DNA of 64,000 nucleotides from Capra hircus (taxonomy: Eukaryota; Chordata; Mammalia; Artiodactyla; Bovidae): assembly GCF_001704415.2 (NCBI RefSeq), contig NC_030814.1, positions 75,199,121-75,263,120 of the forward strand, in the 5' to 3' direction. Within the stretch, counting starts at the first letter, position 1. Each line of letters begins with the position of its first letter. The position numbers and the translations under genes are program-made. The notes below the pieces were generated by a model, which did not search any database, had not been told where the DNA came from, and worked only from the letters and a program-made list of their open reading frames with translations. Below are positions 34,031 to 45,586 of this stretch, one piece after another.

Positions 34031-34335
34031 TCAGTTCAGTTCAGTTCAGTCACTCAGTCGTGTCTGACTCTTTGCAACCCCATGAATCGCAGCACACCAG
34101 GCCTCCCTGTCCATCACCAACTCCCGGAGTTCACTCAGACTTGCGTCCATCGAATCAGTGATGCCATCCAGCCATCTCATCTTCGGTCGTCCCCTTCTCC
34201 TCTGCCCTCAATCCCTCCCAGCATCAAAGTCTGTTCCAGTGAGTCAGCTCTTCACATGAGGTGGCCAAAGTACTGGAGTTTCAGCTTTAGCATCATTCCT
34301 TCCAAAGAAATCCCAGGGCTGATCTCCTTCAGAAT
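34031..34335 (-). mobile_element. BovB LINE 3' end, 5'-truncated
   Basis: It starts with four TCAGT repeats, then CACTCAGTCGTGTCTGACTC, the reversed C-terminal coding region and GGGCTGATCTCCTTCAGAAT at the truncation point. It lies against the 3' end of a MIR. The breakpoint equals that of the 19177-19481 copy within a few bases. Confidence 0.92.
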
Positions 34336-34359
34336 ATTACTGATGTTATTATTATCACT

Positions 34360-34445
34360 ACCAATAAGTAAATGATTCACTTTGCTGTGCACCTGAAATT
34401 AAAGCATTGTAAATCAACTATACTCCAAACAAAATTAAAAAAATT
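34360..34445 (+). mobile_element. L1 3' tip
   Basis: AATGATTCACTTTGCTGTGCACC, TGAAATTAAAGCATTGTAAATC and AACTATACTCCAAACAAAATT match the last bases of the L1 3' UTR seen at 11880-11930. An extremely 5'-truncated copy. Confidence 0.8.
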
Positions 34446-34494
34446 TTATCCTTATGTCCATATTTGCTGTTCCACATAGAGATTTTTCTATTTG

Positions 34495-35303
34495 CCACTT
34501 AAGGGAAAATAGATGGGGAAGCAATGGAAACAGTGACAGACTTGATTTTCTTGGGCTCCAGAATCACTGTGGATGGTGACTGCAGCCATGAAATTAAAAG
34601 ATGCTTGCTCCTTGGAAGAAAAGCTATGACAAACCTAGACACCATGTTAAAAAGCATAGACATTACTTTGCCGACAAAGGTCCATATGGACGAAGCTATG
34701 GTTTTTCCAGTAGTCATGTATAGATGTGAGAGTTGGACCATAAAGAAGGCTGAGTGCCAAAAAATTTATGCTTTTGAATGCAGGATACCTGGGTTTGAAG
34801 GGATCAAACCCCCCTTCCCAGGGGGGTAGGGAAGATCCCATGGAGAAAGGAATGGCTACCCACTTCAGTATTCTGGCCTAGAGAATTCCATGGACTGTAT
34901 GGTCCATAAGGTAGCAAAGAGTCAGACATGACTGAGTGACTTTCACTTTCACTTTATAAATGTAATATTGGAGAAGACTTTTGAGATTCCCTTGGACTGC
35001 AAGGAGATCTAACCAGGAAATCAGTCCTGAATATTCATTGGAAGGACTAATGCTGAAGCTGAAGCTCCAGTACTTTGACCACCTGATGCAAATAGCCAAC
35101 TCACTGGAAAAGACCCTGATGCTGGGAAAGATTGAAGGCAGGAGGAAAAGGGGATGAGAAGACGAGATGGCTGAATGGCATCACCGACTCAATGGACATG
35201 AGTTTGAGCAAGCTCCAGGAGATGGTGACGGACAGGGAAGTCTGGTGTGCTGCAGTCCATGGGTCCAAAGAGTTGGACACAACTGAGCAACTGAACAACA
35301 ATA
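34495..35303 (+). mobile_element. BovB LINE, 5'-truncated, split by Bov-tA
   Basis: The left part (34495-34774) covers the region after YADD (ETVTDLIFLGSRITVDGDC..., ESWTIKKAE) and breaks in GCTTTTGAA. The right part (34965-35303) resumes at ATATTGGAGAAGACTTTTGAG and runs to GACACAACTGAGCAACTGAAC. A few BovB bases around the insertion are altered or lost. Several frame breaks. Confidence 0.9.
34775..34960 (+). mobile_element. Bov-tA SINE inserted in BovB
   Basis: The head is diverged and shortened at its 5' end (TGCAGGATACCTGGGTTTGAAGG), with a C/G-run insertion (CCCCCCTTCCCAGGGGGG) in place of the usual B-box region. It then has a BovA body and a full GAGTGACTTTCACTTTCAC tail. It post-dates the BovB at 34495-35303. 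Confidence 0.88.
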
Positions 35304-36485
35304 GAGCTTTTCACAAGAATGACATTGTTCATATGAGCCATTTCCCTTATTCCAGAGTGGAGCTTCTTAAGGATGAAAGTCTGTGAGTTTTTTCCTTTCT
35401 AAAACTAAACACTGATCACATGTGTTAATCATGGACCCTGCCACACCCACAGCTTCTTAGGGAAACTGTCCTATCTACTTAGGTCCCACAAGCTTTGCTC
35501 TGCCAAGCTATAAAGCCAAACACAGACCTCTCCTAGGAATGCAGACCCTGTGGCATGGAAAGGATCAGTGTGTCTGCAGCAACTGAAGGTTGGTACCGGT
35601 GAGGACACAGCTAGAATACGGCCACGAGGGATCAGAGTGGAATTTATATGAAAATAATGAGAAGAAAGAAACACAAACAGGAAAAGGCTGCAAGGAAGAA
35701 AAAAATCTAGGGTAAGAGGGTAGAGCAGTCCACGGAAAGTGGGAAGAAGCATGACGGGAGAGAAGGAAGCAAGAGAACAAAAGATGGAGGTTCTGAGAAT
35801 GTATCTCAATAACCTTCCAGCCCCAGCCACCTCAGCCTCCTATCATCAAGACCTCATACTGTGATTTTATTAAGGTTTCACACATCATGAATCCTCATTC
35901 CTGATCTTCCCAATAAACTCCTCTGTTAATGGAGCTCTTTAAGAGGGATTTTAAACAAAGGAAAACATATTAACTGTATTTTCTTACTTTCTCTATTTTT
36001 GATGCTCTGATATCTGAAGCTTTGATGAACCAAGAGAAACTGCCCCTCCCAGAACCAGTTAATTTCTACAGAGTTAAGGAAAACAACTTTCCTGGGAACC
36101 CCTAGAGCCTACAGCCCCAGTAACCCAGAGCCCACAGCAACCATTCAAACTACCCCAAATCCAACACCTGCTTCCCTTCTGTCCTCCTGTGGAAGCCATA
36201 GGAAGGTTCCAGTCCACTACCCCCACCCTCTCTCTGCCTGCTCATCTTTGCTCCTTGCTTCCCCTGAAGCCGTACATGCTATGCTGTGCCTGTATCCAGG
36301 GGACTGTGAGTGTGATAACAACTTCTGTCTTCATGACAATCATTTCTGTGCTCTGCCTGTCTTACAATATCTGACTAAAATCCAGCTACCATTAAAGAAA
36401 AAAGGCAGATTCTCATGTGAGTAAGAGTAATACATACTTTTAAATGGTAGCGGCCTCAAGGGGGCATATTCCAGAGGCCAGGGCC
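35304..36485. other. unassigned intergenic sequence
   Basis: About 1.2 kb with no recognisable gene or named repeat. The minus-strand frame at 35471-35830 (119 codons) has no known motif, and its hydrophobic, Ser/Phe/Leu-rich composition is typical of chance frames in such DNA. Confidence 0.45.
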
Positions 36486-36489
36486 ACAA

Positions 36490-36760
36490 GAGGGTTGAAT
36501 AAATGATTTCTGGTTGTGAGCAGCAGAAAATGCTTAGAAGGGGTAGCATTTGAGATATATGTTGAAGGACAGGCAGAATTTAGACATGAATGATGGGGCA
36601 GGAGCAAAGACCAGCAGAGGGGCTGGCCTGAGCACAGGTGGGATGGGTAGAGTGTATAGTGGAAAGGAAGCTTGATAAACTGAAGAGATATAAGGAGGCT
36701 AAGCCTGGAGGAAAGATTGGAGTCAAGTTCACACTTATATTCCCTTGAACTATCAGTCCT
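36490..36760. repeat. possible ancient mammalian interspersed repeat
   Basis: The sequence around 36545-36700 (AGGACAGGCAGAATTTAGAC, GGGCTGGCCTGAGCACAGG) resembles a purine-rich mammalian repeat type also suspected at 62690-63375. I cannot name the family, and the resemblance is by eye. Confidence 0.3.
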
Positions 36761-36787
36761 CTATTATAGCTTTAACAGTTAGAGTAT

Positions 36788-37182
36788 GCACTGGAGACTA
36801 AATTGTGCTCCCCACACACAACAAAGTCATATGTTGAAGTCTTGGCCCCTAATGTGATGGTATTTGGAGATGGGGCTTTGGGAGATAATTAAGCTTAGAT
36901 GGGGCCCTCAAGATGAGATTAGTACCCTTATAGGAATAAACAAAAGAGTGTTTGCTCTCACACTGTCTCTCTGGCTGTCTCTTTCTCCCTCTCTCTCTTC
37001 TATATAAAGTCACAGCAAAAACATGAACCTCTTCAAAACAGAAAGATAGTCTTCACCAGGAAACCAAATTACCTTGGAACCTTGGTCTTAGCCTTCCCAG
37101 CCTCCAAAACAATGAGGAATAAATTCCTGTTGCCGAAGCCAGTCAGTCTACGGTAAGGCAGCCCAAAGTGACTAACATGGTA
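36788..37182 (+). mobile_element. MLT1-type (ERVL-MaLR) solo LTR
   Basis: Readable landmarks: GACTAAATTGTGCTCCCC, AGTCATATGTTGAAGTCTTGG, CCCTAATGTGATGGTATTTGGAG, GGGCTTTGGGAGATAATTAAG, TACCCTTATAGGAATAAAC, CTTGGTCTTAGCCTTCCCAGCC and AATAAATTCCTGTTGCCGAAGCC (poly-A signal AATAAA at about 37121). This is the standard layout of an ancient mammalian MaLR LTR. No internal sequence is attached. Confidence 0.85.
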
Positions 37183-38550
37183 GGGAAGGGCTCAAACAAA
37201 ATGCCAGTTCCCAAAATGAACTTTCAAAACCTGATTTTGCCATTGCCCGTCCTGTGCTTGTGAACTTGATGAAAGCTGGTGTTTGGCAGGAGAGAACGAA
37301 CATACAGGTAAGGTAACGGCAGTGGTACAGCTTCTGGGGCCGCTTGTCTTCGTGGCCTTAACACCATTTCCAGGAGTGAATGTTTCCATCATAGCATGAC
37401 AAATGTAATGGGTTTTAGAAAGTGCATTTTCAAAAAATTAATAGTTTACATGCTGTATGAAAGCATTAGGTTCAGGGGCATGTTTTCACAAGCTTCTAAT
37501 AGAATATCTTAAAGAAACCATCCTAAAATGAAGTCATAATGTTTCACAATGTGTGATTCTGGTAACAATGCATGGGAAATAGATTTACAACTGAAGGATA
37601 GGAAAAGGAATGAAAAAAAAAACTATAGTCAGTGTTTCTGTTCCATTAATTTTTAAAAATTAGTTTAATTATATGCATTCCCAAAGTACAATGGGGAATC
37701 AAATAGTAGGTGTTTATGAAGAATTGAGAGGGAGGAAAAATACTCAAACAACATAAGTAACATACCAGAGAGGAAAAACTAGCTTCTAATCCCACCAGGT
37801 CTCATTCAGAAGACCTGGTGAAAATTAATCTACTTCTATATACTGAATTCAAGAGGAGATGTAACCGTCACAGGGTAACAATTTGAAGCTGATCTTTCTC
37901 TGAATTCACTGACCTAACGCCCAATTATTTGATTATTATAATTTGGATTATTGTGATTTTTAATGATAGCCATTTGACTTCGATTTGGCTGCTAACATAA
38001 TCTTCAAGAAGCCTGGGCCTGATTTCTTCATACTTACAGGAGGAAAGTGGAAAAAGCGAATAATTACTCTTAGCTAAGCTATGTTTTAATGTACATACAA
38101 ACACTATAGAACTAAGAGGACAAGATATCCATTAAATATGGATTTTGAGACTTTCATACTCCCACATACATGCAAACAAATGCACTTTGCTTAATCCCTG
38201 AGAGGCTTAATATACAGGACATAATATGGAAACAAAGGCATCCTGGGACAGAGAAGACAGAGGGGCTCAGCATGTGTGATTCTGAAATCTTCAAAGCCAG
38301 GATTCTTCTTTATGCTTCCCTTCAATGTTGATCAGCTTCCTCAACTAGAATAAAGTATTTTGTAGTTCACTGAGCCACAAGTAGAGGCAGGCAGCCGCTA
38401 CAGTTTCCATTACTCATGCAATATTGCTATGGAGTTATCTTAAATTTATCATAACCTGTAATTTGTCATCTATATCAAGTTAGTACTTAGATATACTCCA
38501 ACTGATGAACTTACAGAACTCCTCAGAGCTCTCCAGTGGAGCCCAGGTGG
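37183..38550. other. unassigned intergenic sequence
   Basis: No gene or clear repeat. The interval 37905-38060 combines ATTA/TAAT-rich words (CAATTATTTGATTATTATAATT, TTTTTAATGATAGCC) with little repeat character. It is a weak conserved-noncoding candidate. Confidence 0.45.
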
Positions 38551-38554
38551 AAAT

Positions 38555-38660
38555 AAGCAGCATTTACTCAGCACTTTCCATGTACCAAACATTATATACA
38601 GTGCTGGAGACAAAAGGAACATGATGTGGCCCTTTTTCACAAATGATTCACAGGACACAG
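38555..38660 (-). mobile_element. possible L2 3' end (tentative)
   Basis: AGCAGCATTTACTCAGCACTTTCC, ATGTACCAAACATTATATACAG and TGCTGGAGACAAAAGGAAC resemble the reversed L2 3' end. Short and diverged. Confidence 0.45.
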
Positions 38661-38799
38661 TGTACAGACAGAAACGTTAGCTGCCAATATCCTTCCTTAA
38701 ATGTTAACCACCGAATATGTGGCTAAGAAAATTAATGCATAGGAATTCCCACCTGTGGATGGCTGCCTAAGTCAGGAGATTACATGAAGAAATTTAACT

Positions 38800-39445
38800 A
38801 TCAGTCAGAAGAGCCATTATTAAAAATCTAAAAATAACAAATGCTGGAGAGGATATGGAGAAAAGGGAACCTTCCTACACTGCTGGTAGCAATGTAAGTA
38901 GGTACAAGGCTGTTCTATGGAGAACAGCATAAAGGTTCCTTTAAAAACTAAAAATAGGTATTTCTCCTTCTCTATATGACTTACTCCACTCAGTATGAAA
39001 CGCTCTATGTCCATTCATGTTGCTGCAAATGGCATTATTTCTTACACCTCTTTATATGTGTAATCTAAAAAGAAATTATACAAATGAACTTAGGTACAAA
39101 ACAGAAACAGACTCACAGACTTTGAGAATGAGATTAGGGTTGCTGGGGAAAAGAAGAGGGAAGGGACAGTTAGGGAGTTTGGGAACAATATGTACAGACT
39201 ACTATTTTATAATCGATAACCAACCAGGACCTACTGTATAGCACACGGAACTCTGTTCAATGTTTTGTGGGTGGAATTCTGTTCAATGTTATGTGGCAGC
39301 CTCGATTGGAGGGGAGTTTGGGAGAGAATGGATACATGTAAATGTATGGCTGAGTCCTTTCACTGCTCACCTGAGACTATCACAACATTGTTTGTTAACT
39401 GGCTATACCCCAGTACAAAATAAAGAGTATTTTAAAAATCACCAG
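38800..39445 (+). mobile_element. L1 3' end, ruminant type
   Basis: The ORF2 end (GAGCCATTATTAAAAATC, GCTGGAGAGGATATGGAG, GAACCTTCCTACACTGCTGG) is followed by a 3' UTR with CTACTGTATAGCACACGGAACTC, GTTATGTGGCAGCCTCG and GATTGGAGGGGAGTTTGGG. It ends GGCTATACCCCAGTACAAAATAAAG. A local direct duplication of a CTGTTCAATGTT.TGTGG unit occurs at about 39251-39295. An internal deletion removes part of the region. Confidence 0.85.
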
Positions 39446-39565
39446 TATTGGTGAGGAAGTGGGGAAATGGTATTCTTGCGCACTACTGATGGGATTATAA
39501 ACTGGTGCAACTATTAGGGGAAAAGTCTATAGGTTTCTCAAAAAATAAAAAAATAGAATGGCCAT

Positions 39566-39699
39566 CAGTTCAGTTCAGTTCAGTTCAGTCACTCAGTCGT
39601 GTCCAACTCTTTGCAACCCCATGAACCGCAGCATGCCAGGCCTCCCTGTCCATCACCAACTTCCAGAGTCTACCCAAACTCATGTCCATCGGCTCAGTG
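39566..39699 (-). mobile_element. BovB 3' tip with 10-bp TSD
   Basis: A 134-bp reversed BovB terminus (CAGTTCAGTTCAGTTCAGTC ... TCCATCGGCTCAGTG). The exact direct repeat GAATGGCCAT at 39556-39565 and 39700-39709 shows a bona fide, very short insertion into the L1. Confidence 0.94.
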
Positions 39700-40301
39700 G
39701 AATGGCCATATGATCCACCAATTGTACTTCTAGGTATATACCCAAAAGAATTGAAAACAGGATATTGAGCAGATATTTATTTGCACACCCATATTCATAG
39801 CAACACTCTTCACAATAATTGCTCAAAGATGGAAGCAACCCAAATGTTCGTTGACTGATGAATGGATAAGAAATTGTGGTACATGCATTCAATGGAATAT
39901 TTTTCAGGCTTGAATAGGAAGGAAATTCTGACATGGATGAACTTTAGGGACCTGCTAAGTGAAATAAGCCAGTCACAAAAAGAAAAGTACTTTCTGATTC
40001 CTCTGTATTATATGGAGTATCTAAAATGGTACGTGTAAACTTGTCTACAAAACAGAAATAGATTCAGAGACATGGTAAACAAACTTATGGTTACCAAAGG
40101 GGAAAAAGAGGGAGGGGTAAATTAGGAGTTCAAGATTAACATATACATACTACTGTATAAAAAATAAACAAGGACCTACTGTATAACACAGGGAACTATA
40201 TCCAATATCTAGGAATAGTTTACAATGGAAAAAAATCTGAAAAAGAAAAGATAGATAGAACTGATTTATTTTGCTATTCACCTGAAACTAATCAATAATA
40301 T

Positions 40302-40568
40302 GCTGCTAAGTTGCTTCAGTCATGTCTGACTCTGTGGGACCCCATAGACAGCAGCCCAGCAGGCTCCCTCATCCCTGGGATTCCCCAGGCAAGAACACTG
40401 GAGTGGGTTGCCATTTCCTTCTCCAATGCAGGAAAGTGAAAAGTAAAATTGAAGTCGCTCAGTCGTGTCCAACTCTTAGCGACCCCATGGACTGCAGCCT
40501 ATCAGGCTCCTTTGTCCATGGGATTTTCCAGGCAAGAGTACTGGAGTGGGATGCCATTGCCTTCTCTG
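40302..40568 (-). mobile_element. BOV-A2 SINE
   Basis: A reversed BovA dimer with a short (GCT)2 tail, two CAGTCGTGTCCAACTC-type blocks and the AATGCAGGAAAGTGAAAAG linker between monomers, ending GATGCCATTGCCTTCTC. It splits the L1 3' UTR just before its last 30 bases. Confidence 0.92.
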
Positions 40569-40600
40569 TAAATCAACTATACTTCAATCAAAAGAAAAGA

Positions 40601-41035
40601 ATGTAACTTGATCTTGAAGCAGGTGCCAAAAGATCCAAAAACACAATTAAGGATTTCCCCAGTCTATGGTATGTCTCCAAGTTTGTGGATGAGAGAAGTA
40701 TATGTCCCTGAAGAGGAAAATAGTAGTCCAACAGGGGTAAGAAAAAGCCTAGTGCATTTGAAGCATTCGTTCATTTCACAGAGGTTGCTTATAAATTACT
40801 AGGATTAGTTTGTTTGCCCAGTCATTTGCTTATTTCTCCCTCTAAAATGGTCAAGAACGAGAATCAGGTACAAACACAGGGAGCCCAATGTGCAGGTGCC
40901 ACCTTCCATATATAAAAATAAAGCCATAGACAAAACACTTGGAGTTTTTCAAAGTGGTGACAAATACTCCTCATGCATTTAGTTCTACTCTTAGCCATAT
41001 CTCTCTGTGCCCAGGTAAACATTTGAAAAGTAATC
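40601..41035. other. unassigned intergenic sequence
   Basis: A 64-codon frame at 40608-40802 is followed inside by a GGGGTAAGAAA donor-like word (about 40735). I find no matching acceptor, domain or conserved family, so it is not called an exon. Confidence 0.45.
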
Positions 41036-41039
41036 ACTG

Positions 41040-41250
41040 GAAAAGAGCACAAGCTTTGGAGTGAGAGCTCTGATCTTACTTTCTAGGTTGGTTGCTTACT
41101 AGAATGGGACCTTCGCCATAAATTTGTCCTCCAGTGGCCCATGTTTGCTGACTAGTAAAGGGTAAACAGCTAAAGGGAAGTTGTGAGTATTCAATTAAAG
41201 AAGGCATGTGAAACACCTGATATTTAGTAGGTTCCAACAACAACATATCC
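41040..41250 (+). mobile_element. MIR SINE
   Basis: MIR-like order: AGCACAAGCTTTGGAGTGAGAG, TAGGTTGGTTGCTTACTAG, GAAGTTGTGAGTATTCAATTAAAG and CATGTGAAACACCTGATATTTAGTAGG. Clearly collinear with the MIR consensus but diverged. Confidence 0.75.
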
Positions 41251-42654
41251 ACTGTTCTTGCAAGAAAGCCTGACAGCTGGCTCCAGCCATGGAAACGCAT
41301 CAACAAATGATGAATGTCACCCCCCCACCCCGACCCTTGCTGCCTCCAGAACTGATCGATGGCCTCATTACCACCAGCTGAGCTAAGTGGCTAAAAAGCA
41401 CGGAAAACAGCACTCATGGAAGGCAAATCACCACATGCCAAAAGAAACCTCAAAAAAGAAGACATGGTAAAATGGGATAGTAGGGGTCAGGGAGAAAACA
41501 GAGCCCCACTCCCCACAGTGGAGACTGAACCGTAGGTGACTTTGATGAAAACATTCATTCATAAGCAAATGCCTACATGCTATTTTCTTTCCCTATATTT
41601 CAGTCCCTTATCCACCCACAGCTTCACTTCCATATTTCAGCATTGTAATACTTCTAACCTTCCTCCTTCCTCATTAAGGAGGATGCATTGAATAGGCCAC
41701 ATGGAGAGATTTACACTGCCATGTCTGTGAGGAGGAATTCTAGCACAGTGATTTACTTTAACATCAAACTCAAAAGCAGGCCCAGAAATCCTTCATTATC
41801 ATTTAATATGAATCTATTTCATTAACTAATTTAAAATCATGCATAATTCATCACATGCATTGTTCATTTATTGTTTAGCATGCATTTCCCTAGATGTGAT
41901 GTCTATATTAGCTTAACCTCATTATTTTTCCGGCATAAAATGATTGAGATATACAACATTTCTTTATTATTGGAAGTAAGATGGCTCTTTATTCATCAAA
42001 TTGGGTCACTGATGTCCCTATGTAACATATTTCCCGACTTTCATTTTCAAAATCCTTTCCTATACATTCTCATTTTATCCTTCTAATAATCATGTTTTTA
42101 ATTAACCTAATGTATTATTTTATTTACTTGCTTTCTGTGACCTCGACTGAGAAATTTGCTCAAGTAAAATGTGGTAGTTTTAAAACCGGAACTCAAATCT
42201 CCTGTCTTCTAATTCAAATTGCTACCGATAAGATAGTTATTCACAGTTCCCAAAAGAAAGGGACACGCTCCTACTACACAGGGGCCAAGCAAGAGCCTTT
42301 CCTGTGGCTTCTAAGGGAAGGAATGGGTGAGGCAGGAAAAGTAGCTTAGGATGGGTACTTCGAAAAATTTCAGTGGACTCTGAGGCATAAGGATTGTCCC
42401 TAGCTGTCTGATACTTGGTTATGGGATGATTAAGGCAGGGAAAGAGTGGCTCTGAATATATGCCCAAAGGAGGGGGTGATGGAGGTGTGAGTTCTGGACT
42501 GATGAGTTTGCACATACGAGAGGCACCCTTGCAAGTGAGTCATTTACTATCTCAAGTAATTGGCTAGCCCTGGGAGGAGCAGCCTCTCCAGGATCAACAA
42601 GGCCCTGGATGTCATAGCATCAAAAACACAGGGTTAACACAAAGACCTGGTCAT
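41251..42654. other. unassigned intergenic sequence
   Basis: No supportable gene. The block 42240-42600 is less AT-rich and has an LTR-like flavour (CTGTCTGATACTTGGTTATGGG, GATTAAGGCAGGGAAAG), but I cannot name a family. Confidence 0.4.
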
Positions 42655-42905
42655 TCATACATTCCAGACACAGTGCTAAATTCTCAACATGTACTGTCTT
42701 ACAAATACTTCCTAACAACCCTACAAAGTAAATTCTTCATCATTACCATTAGCATCATCATCCTTACTTTACAGATGGGGGACCCGAGATTTAGAGACAC
42801 CAGGAACATGGCCTGAATCATAGCCAGAAAGTGGGGGGATAAGAATGTGACCCTCTCCACTCTAGCTACAGGGATCATGCTTTTAACCATTGTATCCCAG
42901 AATCT
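42655..42905 (-). mobile_element. MIR SINE, minus strand
   Basis: The reversed MIR is readable: CCAGACACAGTGCTAAATTCTC, CTAACAACCCTACAAAGTAAATTC, ATCATCATCCTTACTTTACAG, ATGGGGGACCCGAGATTTAGAG and CATGCTTTTAACCATTGTATCCC. Confidence 0.78.
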
Positions 42906-43875
42906 ATTCAGAAAACTCAAGAAATATCATTGATGACTTTAATTTTTATATAATGTTTCCCTTGGCCCCCAAATCACATCCAGGTTATCATGCTCCTGAG
43001 CCAACTGATTAGATCAGTTTATGTTCACAAAACATGGTTGAGAATCTGCTGTGTGATTGGGAGTAGAGATGGGAGTTAAGAATAAACTGAGAAATCTGAG
43101 CAAAGTCTCTTGACTTAGTAGGACCTTTTACAGTCAAACTTCAAAGTAAGTCTTTTGCCACCTACTCTTTTATTATAAATCTCTGTCTCTTTTCAAACTC
43201 ACCTGAAGTTTTATCTCCAATGTAGTCTGCATAGCCCTATTACTGAATAGCCAAGAGAAGGAGCATAATCTCTACATCTCAAAGATTAGGTATGAGCTCA
43301 CAAGGACATTGGAAGGATAAGCCAGCTTAAAATATTATAGTATAGAGCTCAGAAAAACAAACGGATATTTAAATTCTGTGGTTAGTAATGTAATCTGAGC
43401 AAGGCCAATGAGAGATTCACCTGATTCAGGGATCTCCCAGGAGGTAAAAATTTCCTAAAGATGCCACTTCCACCACAAGAATCAGTTCAGTCACACCCCA
43501 CTGTCACCAAGACTGGCTGACAAAGCCTTTGGCTTCTCTGGATAACACAGTTGTTAAATTGTGCCAATTTCACTATGAAAGAAAATCAATGACTCTCTAT
43601 ATTACCAGTAGGAGCATCCACTTCTACCTCCACACCATAGCCAGCCTCCACAAACACACATTGCCATAGCCCTATGGGGTCATGAGGGACATCTTAAGAA
43701 GATAAGAAATCACTCTAAATTGCAGGATCTTATTAAATGCACTGAACTCAGAAAGAAAGAGTTTCCAGCTCTAAGAAGTATGTCTTCTCTTCATTCCAGT
43801 TTAGTTCCTGATTCCCTCTTGATTCACAGGCCTCCAGCATTGAACTGAGAGTTCATAATAAATAGAGGGACTTTA
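42906..43875. other. unassigned intergenic sequence
   Basis: About 970 bp with no recognisable gene or repeat. Confidence 0.5.
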
Positions 43876-43883
43876 TGAGTAGA

Positions 43884-44010
43884 TAGAGAAGGAAATGGCA
43901 GCCCACTCCAGTATTCTGGCCTGGAAAGTCCCATGGACAGGGGAGCCTGGCTGGCCACAGTGCATGGGGTCACAAAGAGTCGGACAAAACTGAGTGACTT
44001 CACTTCACTG
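43884..44010 (+). mobile_element. BovA monomer with short TSD
   Basis: A headless BovA body (GAGAAGGAAATGGCAGCCCAC ... CAAAGAGTCGGACAAAACTGAGTGACTTCACTTCAC). The direct repeat TGAGTAGA at 43876-43883 and 44011-44018 extends imperfectly (TAGA / GGGA). It resembles the BovA monomer at 21304-21422 in extent. Confidence 0.92.
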
Positions 44011-44018
44011 TGAGTAGA

Positions 44019-45586
44019 GGGACCATTACTTTATTATCTAAACAGAGACACTTTTTGAGGGAGAAAGGGATTAGTATTAATCTTTACGCAGGAACAATGA
44101 GCATAACTAGGTTCTCTTCCAGATAAAGGGGAATGTGTGGGCACCTGATTCGTAGGACAGAGAGGAGCCAGTTCTTCATGACCGCCATGTGGCTTTTTAG
44201 ATGCAGGTGTTCACTTATCATCTGTGAGCCCTCATACACCAGAGAGTCAGTGTCTGAAAGCCACTTTGTGCTTAGCTTGTTCTATAAGGGTTCTCCCTTA
44301 TGCCTAAGGAAAGTGAATGTCAACGTTTATACAGCCCTCTGTGGGAAATTTTGGCAATATTAAATAACAGTAAGCTTCCCAATCTAAATTTGCCATGATC
44401 CCAAAAGGGGTCTCCAGAACATTCTAGGATACCTAAGAACTCAAGATATCACTGAGCATATGGAATGTTACAGAGCCAAGAGAAGGTGTTATCTATAAGA
44501 ACAAAATTAAGAGAAAATGTCTTGCCCCATATATCACTTGAGCTCAAATGTGATTGAAAGAAAATAAGTGAGGCACTGTTACAACCACTGGCTACAGAAG
44601 GGCTTAACACTTGAGAGTTAACAGGGGACCAAGAGTCAATATCTCAGAGCAAAGGTACAGAGTCATTCCTCCTTTAATTACATGTGCAATATCACTTCAG
44701 GAAATGTTGATTATCTATTGATACTGATACAGAGCCTCATGAAGCAGAAAATCTGGTAGGAAACTATAAAATGTATGCAGACACAAATAAGAACTTGGTG
44801 AGTTCTTCCAAAGGGACAACAATAAACTAAGAGGTCTCAAAGGAAGAAAATGCCAGGGCTGGTGCAAGGCGATTATGATACTGAAGGAATGAGAAAGCAT
44901 CCTGGAAGAGGCAGAATGTGAAACCTCCTTTGAAAAGTGGAAAAGATTTTGACAATCGAACGGAGATAATAAGCATTGTGAGCACGGAGAATGCTGTAAA
45001 CAAAGGAAGGAAGTGAAATGTTCCTCATCCTTATAGTGCAAGACTGGAAAGGTAGGTCAGGGGCCAGAATGCGACAGGATCTTCAAGTGAAGTAGCTTCT
45101 AATACAAAACTTGCTTTACAGCAATTGCAGGGGAATGATCCAGTTATAATCTCTGAAAATTTGCCATGATGGTAGTGATTATTCATGAGAATTAGCATAC
45201 TTTGGGGAAACAGAATATTGATAGATGTATTTGTACTCTCAGATCCAAAGGTAAAATCCCCCAAGTCAGTCCCAGCTGTGGGTAACCTAGATTAAAAAAA
45301 AAAAAAAAAAAAGAAAGAAACTGTAAATTTTGTTTTAATCTAAAAGCAAAAATAGCAAAAGTGAGGTTGCAAAATAGCAAAGGCTTTCTTCGGATATTTG
45401 CACATTAAAGCCTTATGCAATAAGGTATAGCTATTCCTGAATATCATAAAAATTTCAAAGATGCTTTAAAATGCTTTTGAGTTTCATGAAATTGAAAAAT
45501 AGTCTTTCTTCAGAACAACATGGTAGAATAATTAGGACATTAACTCAAGATTCCTACAGAATATGTCTTACAAACTCTTTACTAAT
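44019..45586. other. unassigned intergenic sequence with an A-run
   Basis: No gene supported. 44700-45100 is purine-rich and faintly like the unnamed ancient repeat suspected at 62690-63375. An A-run with GAAAGAAA lies at about 45293-45320 and could be the tail of an old retroposon, but no body is recognisable on either side. Confidence 0.4.

Larger units (their letters stand above)
39447..40600 (+). mobile_element. L1 3' end, split by BovB and BOV-A2
   Basis: It begins AAATCACCAGTATTGGTGAGG, has TTCTAGGTATATACCCAAAAG, GATGGAAGCAACCCAAATG, GTTATGGTTACCAAAGGGG and CCTACTGTATAACACAGGG, and ends TGTAAATCAACTATACTTCAATC after the BOV-A2. A BovB tip lies at 39566-39699 and a BOV-A2 at 40302-40568. 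Both are younger than this L1. Confidence 0.87.

Noticed and set aside
40608..40802. Possible exon with a GGGGTAAGAAA donor-like word
   Set aside because: No convincing acceptor, polypyrimidine tract or partner exon, and it starts just at the end of an L1 3' UTR.
45293..45320. A-run as the tail of a processed pseudogene
   Set aside because: No recognisable retrocopy body on either side and no clear flanking duplication.
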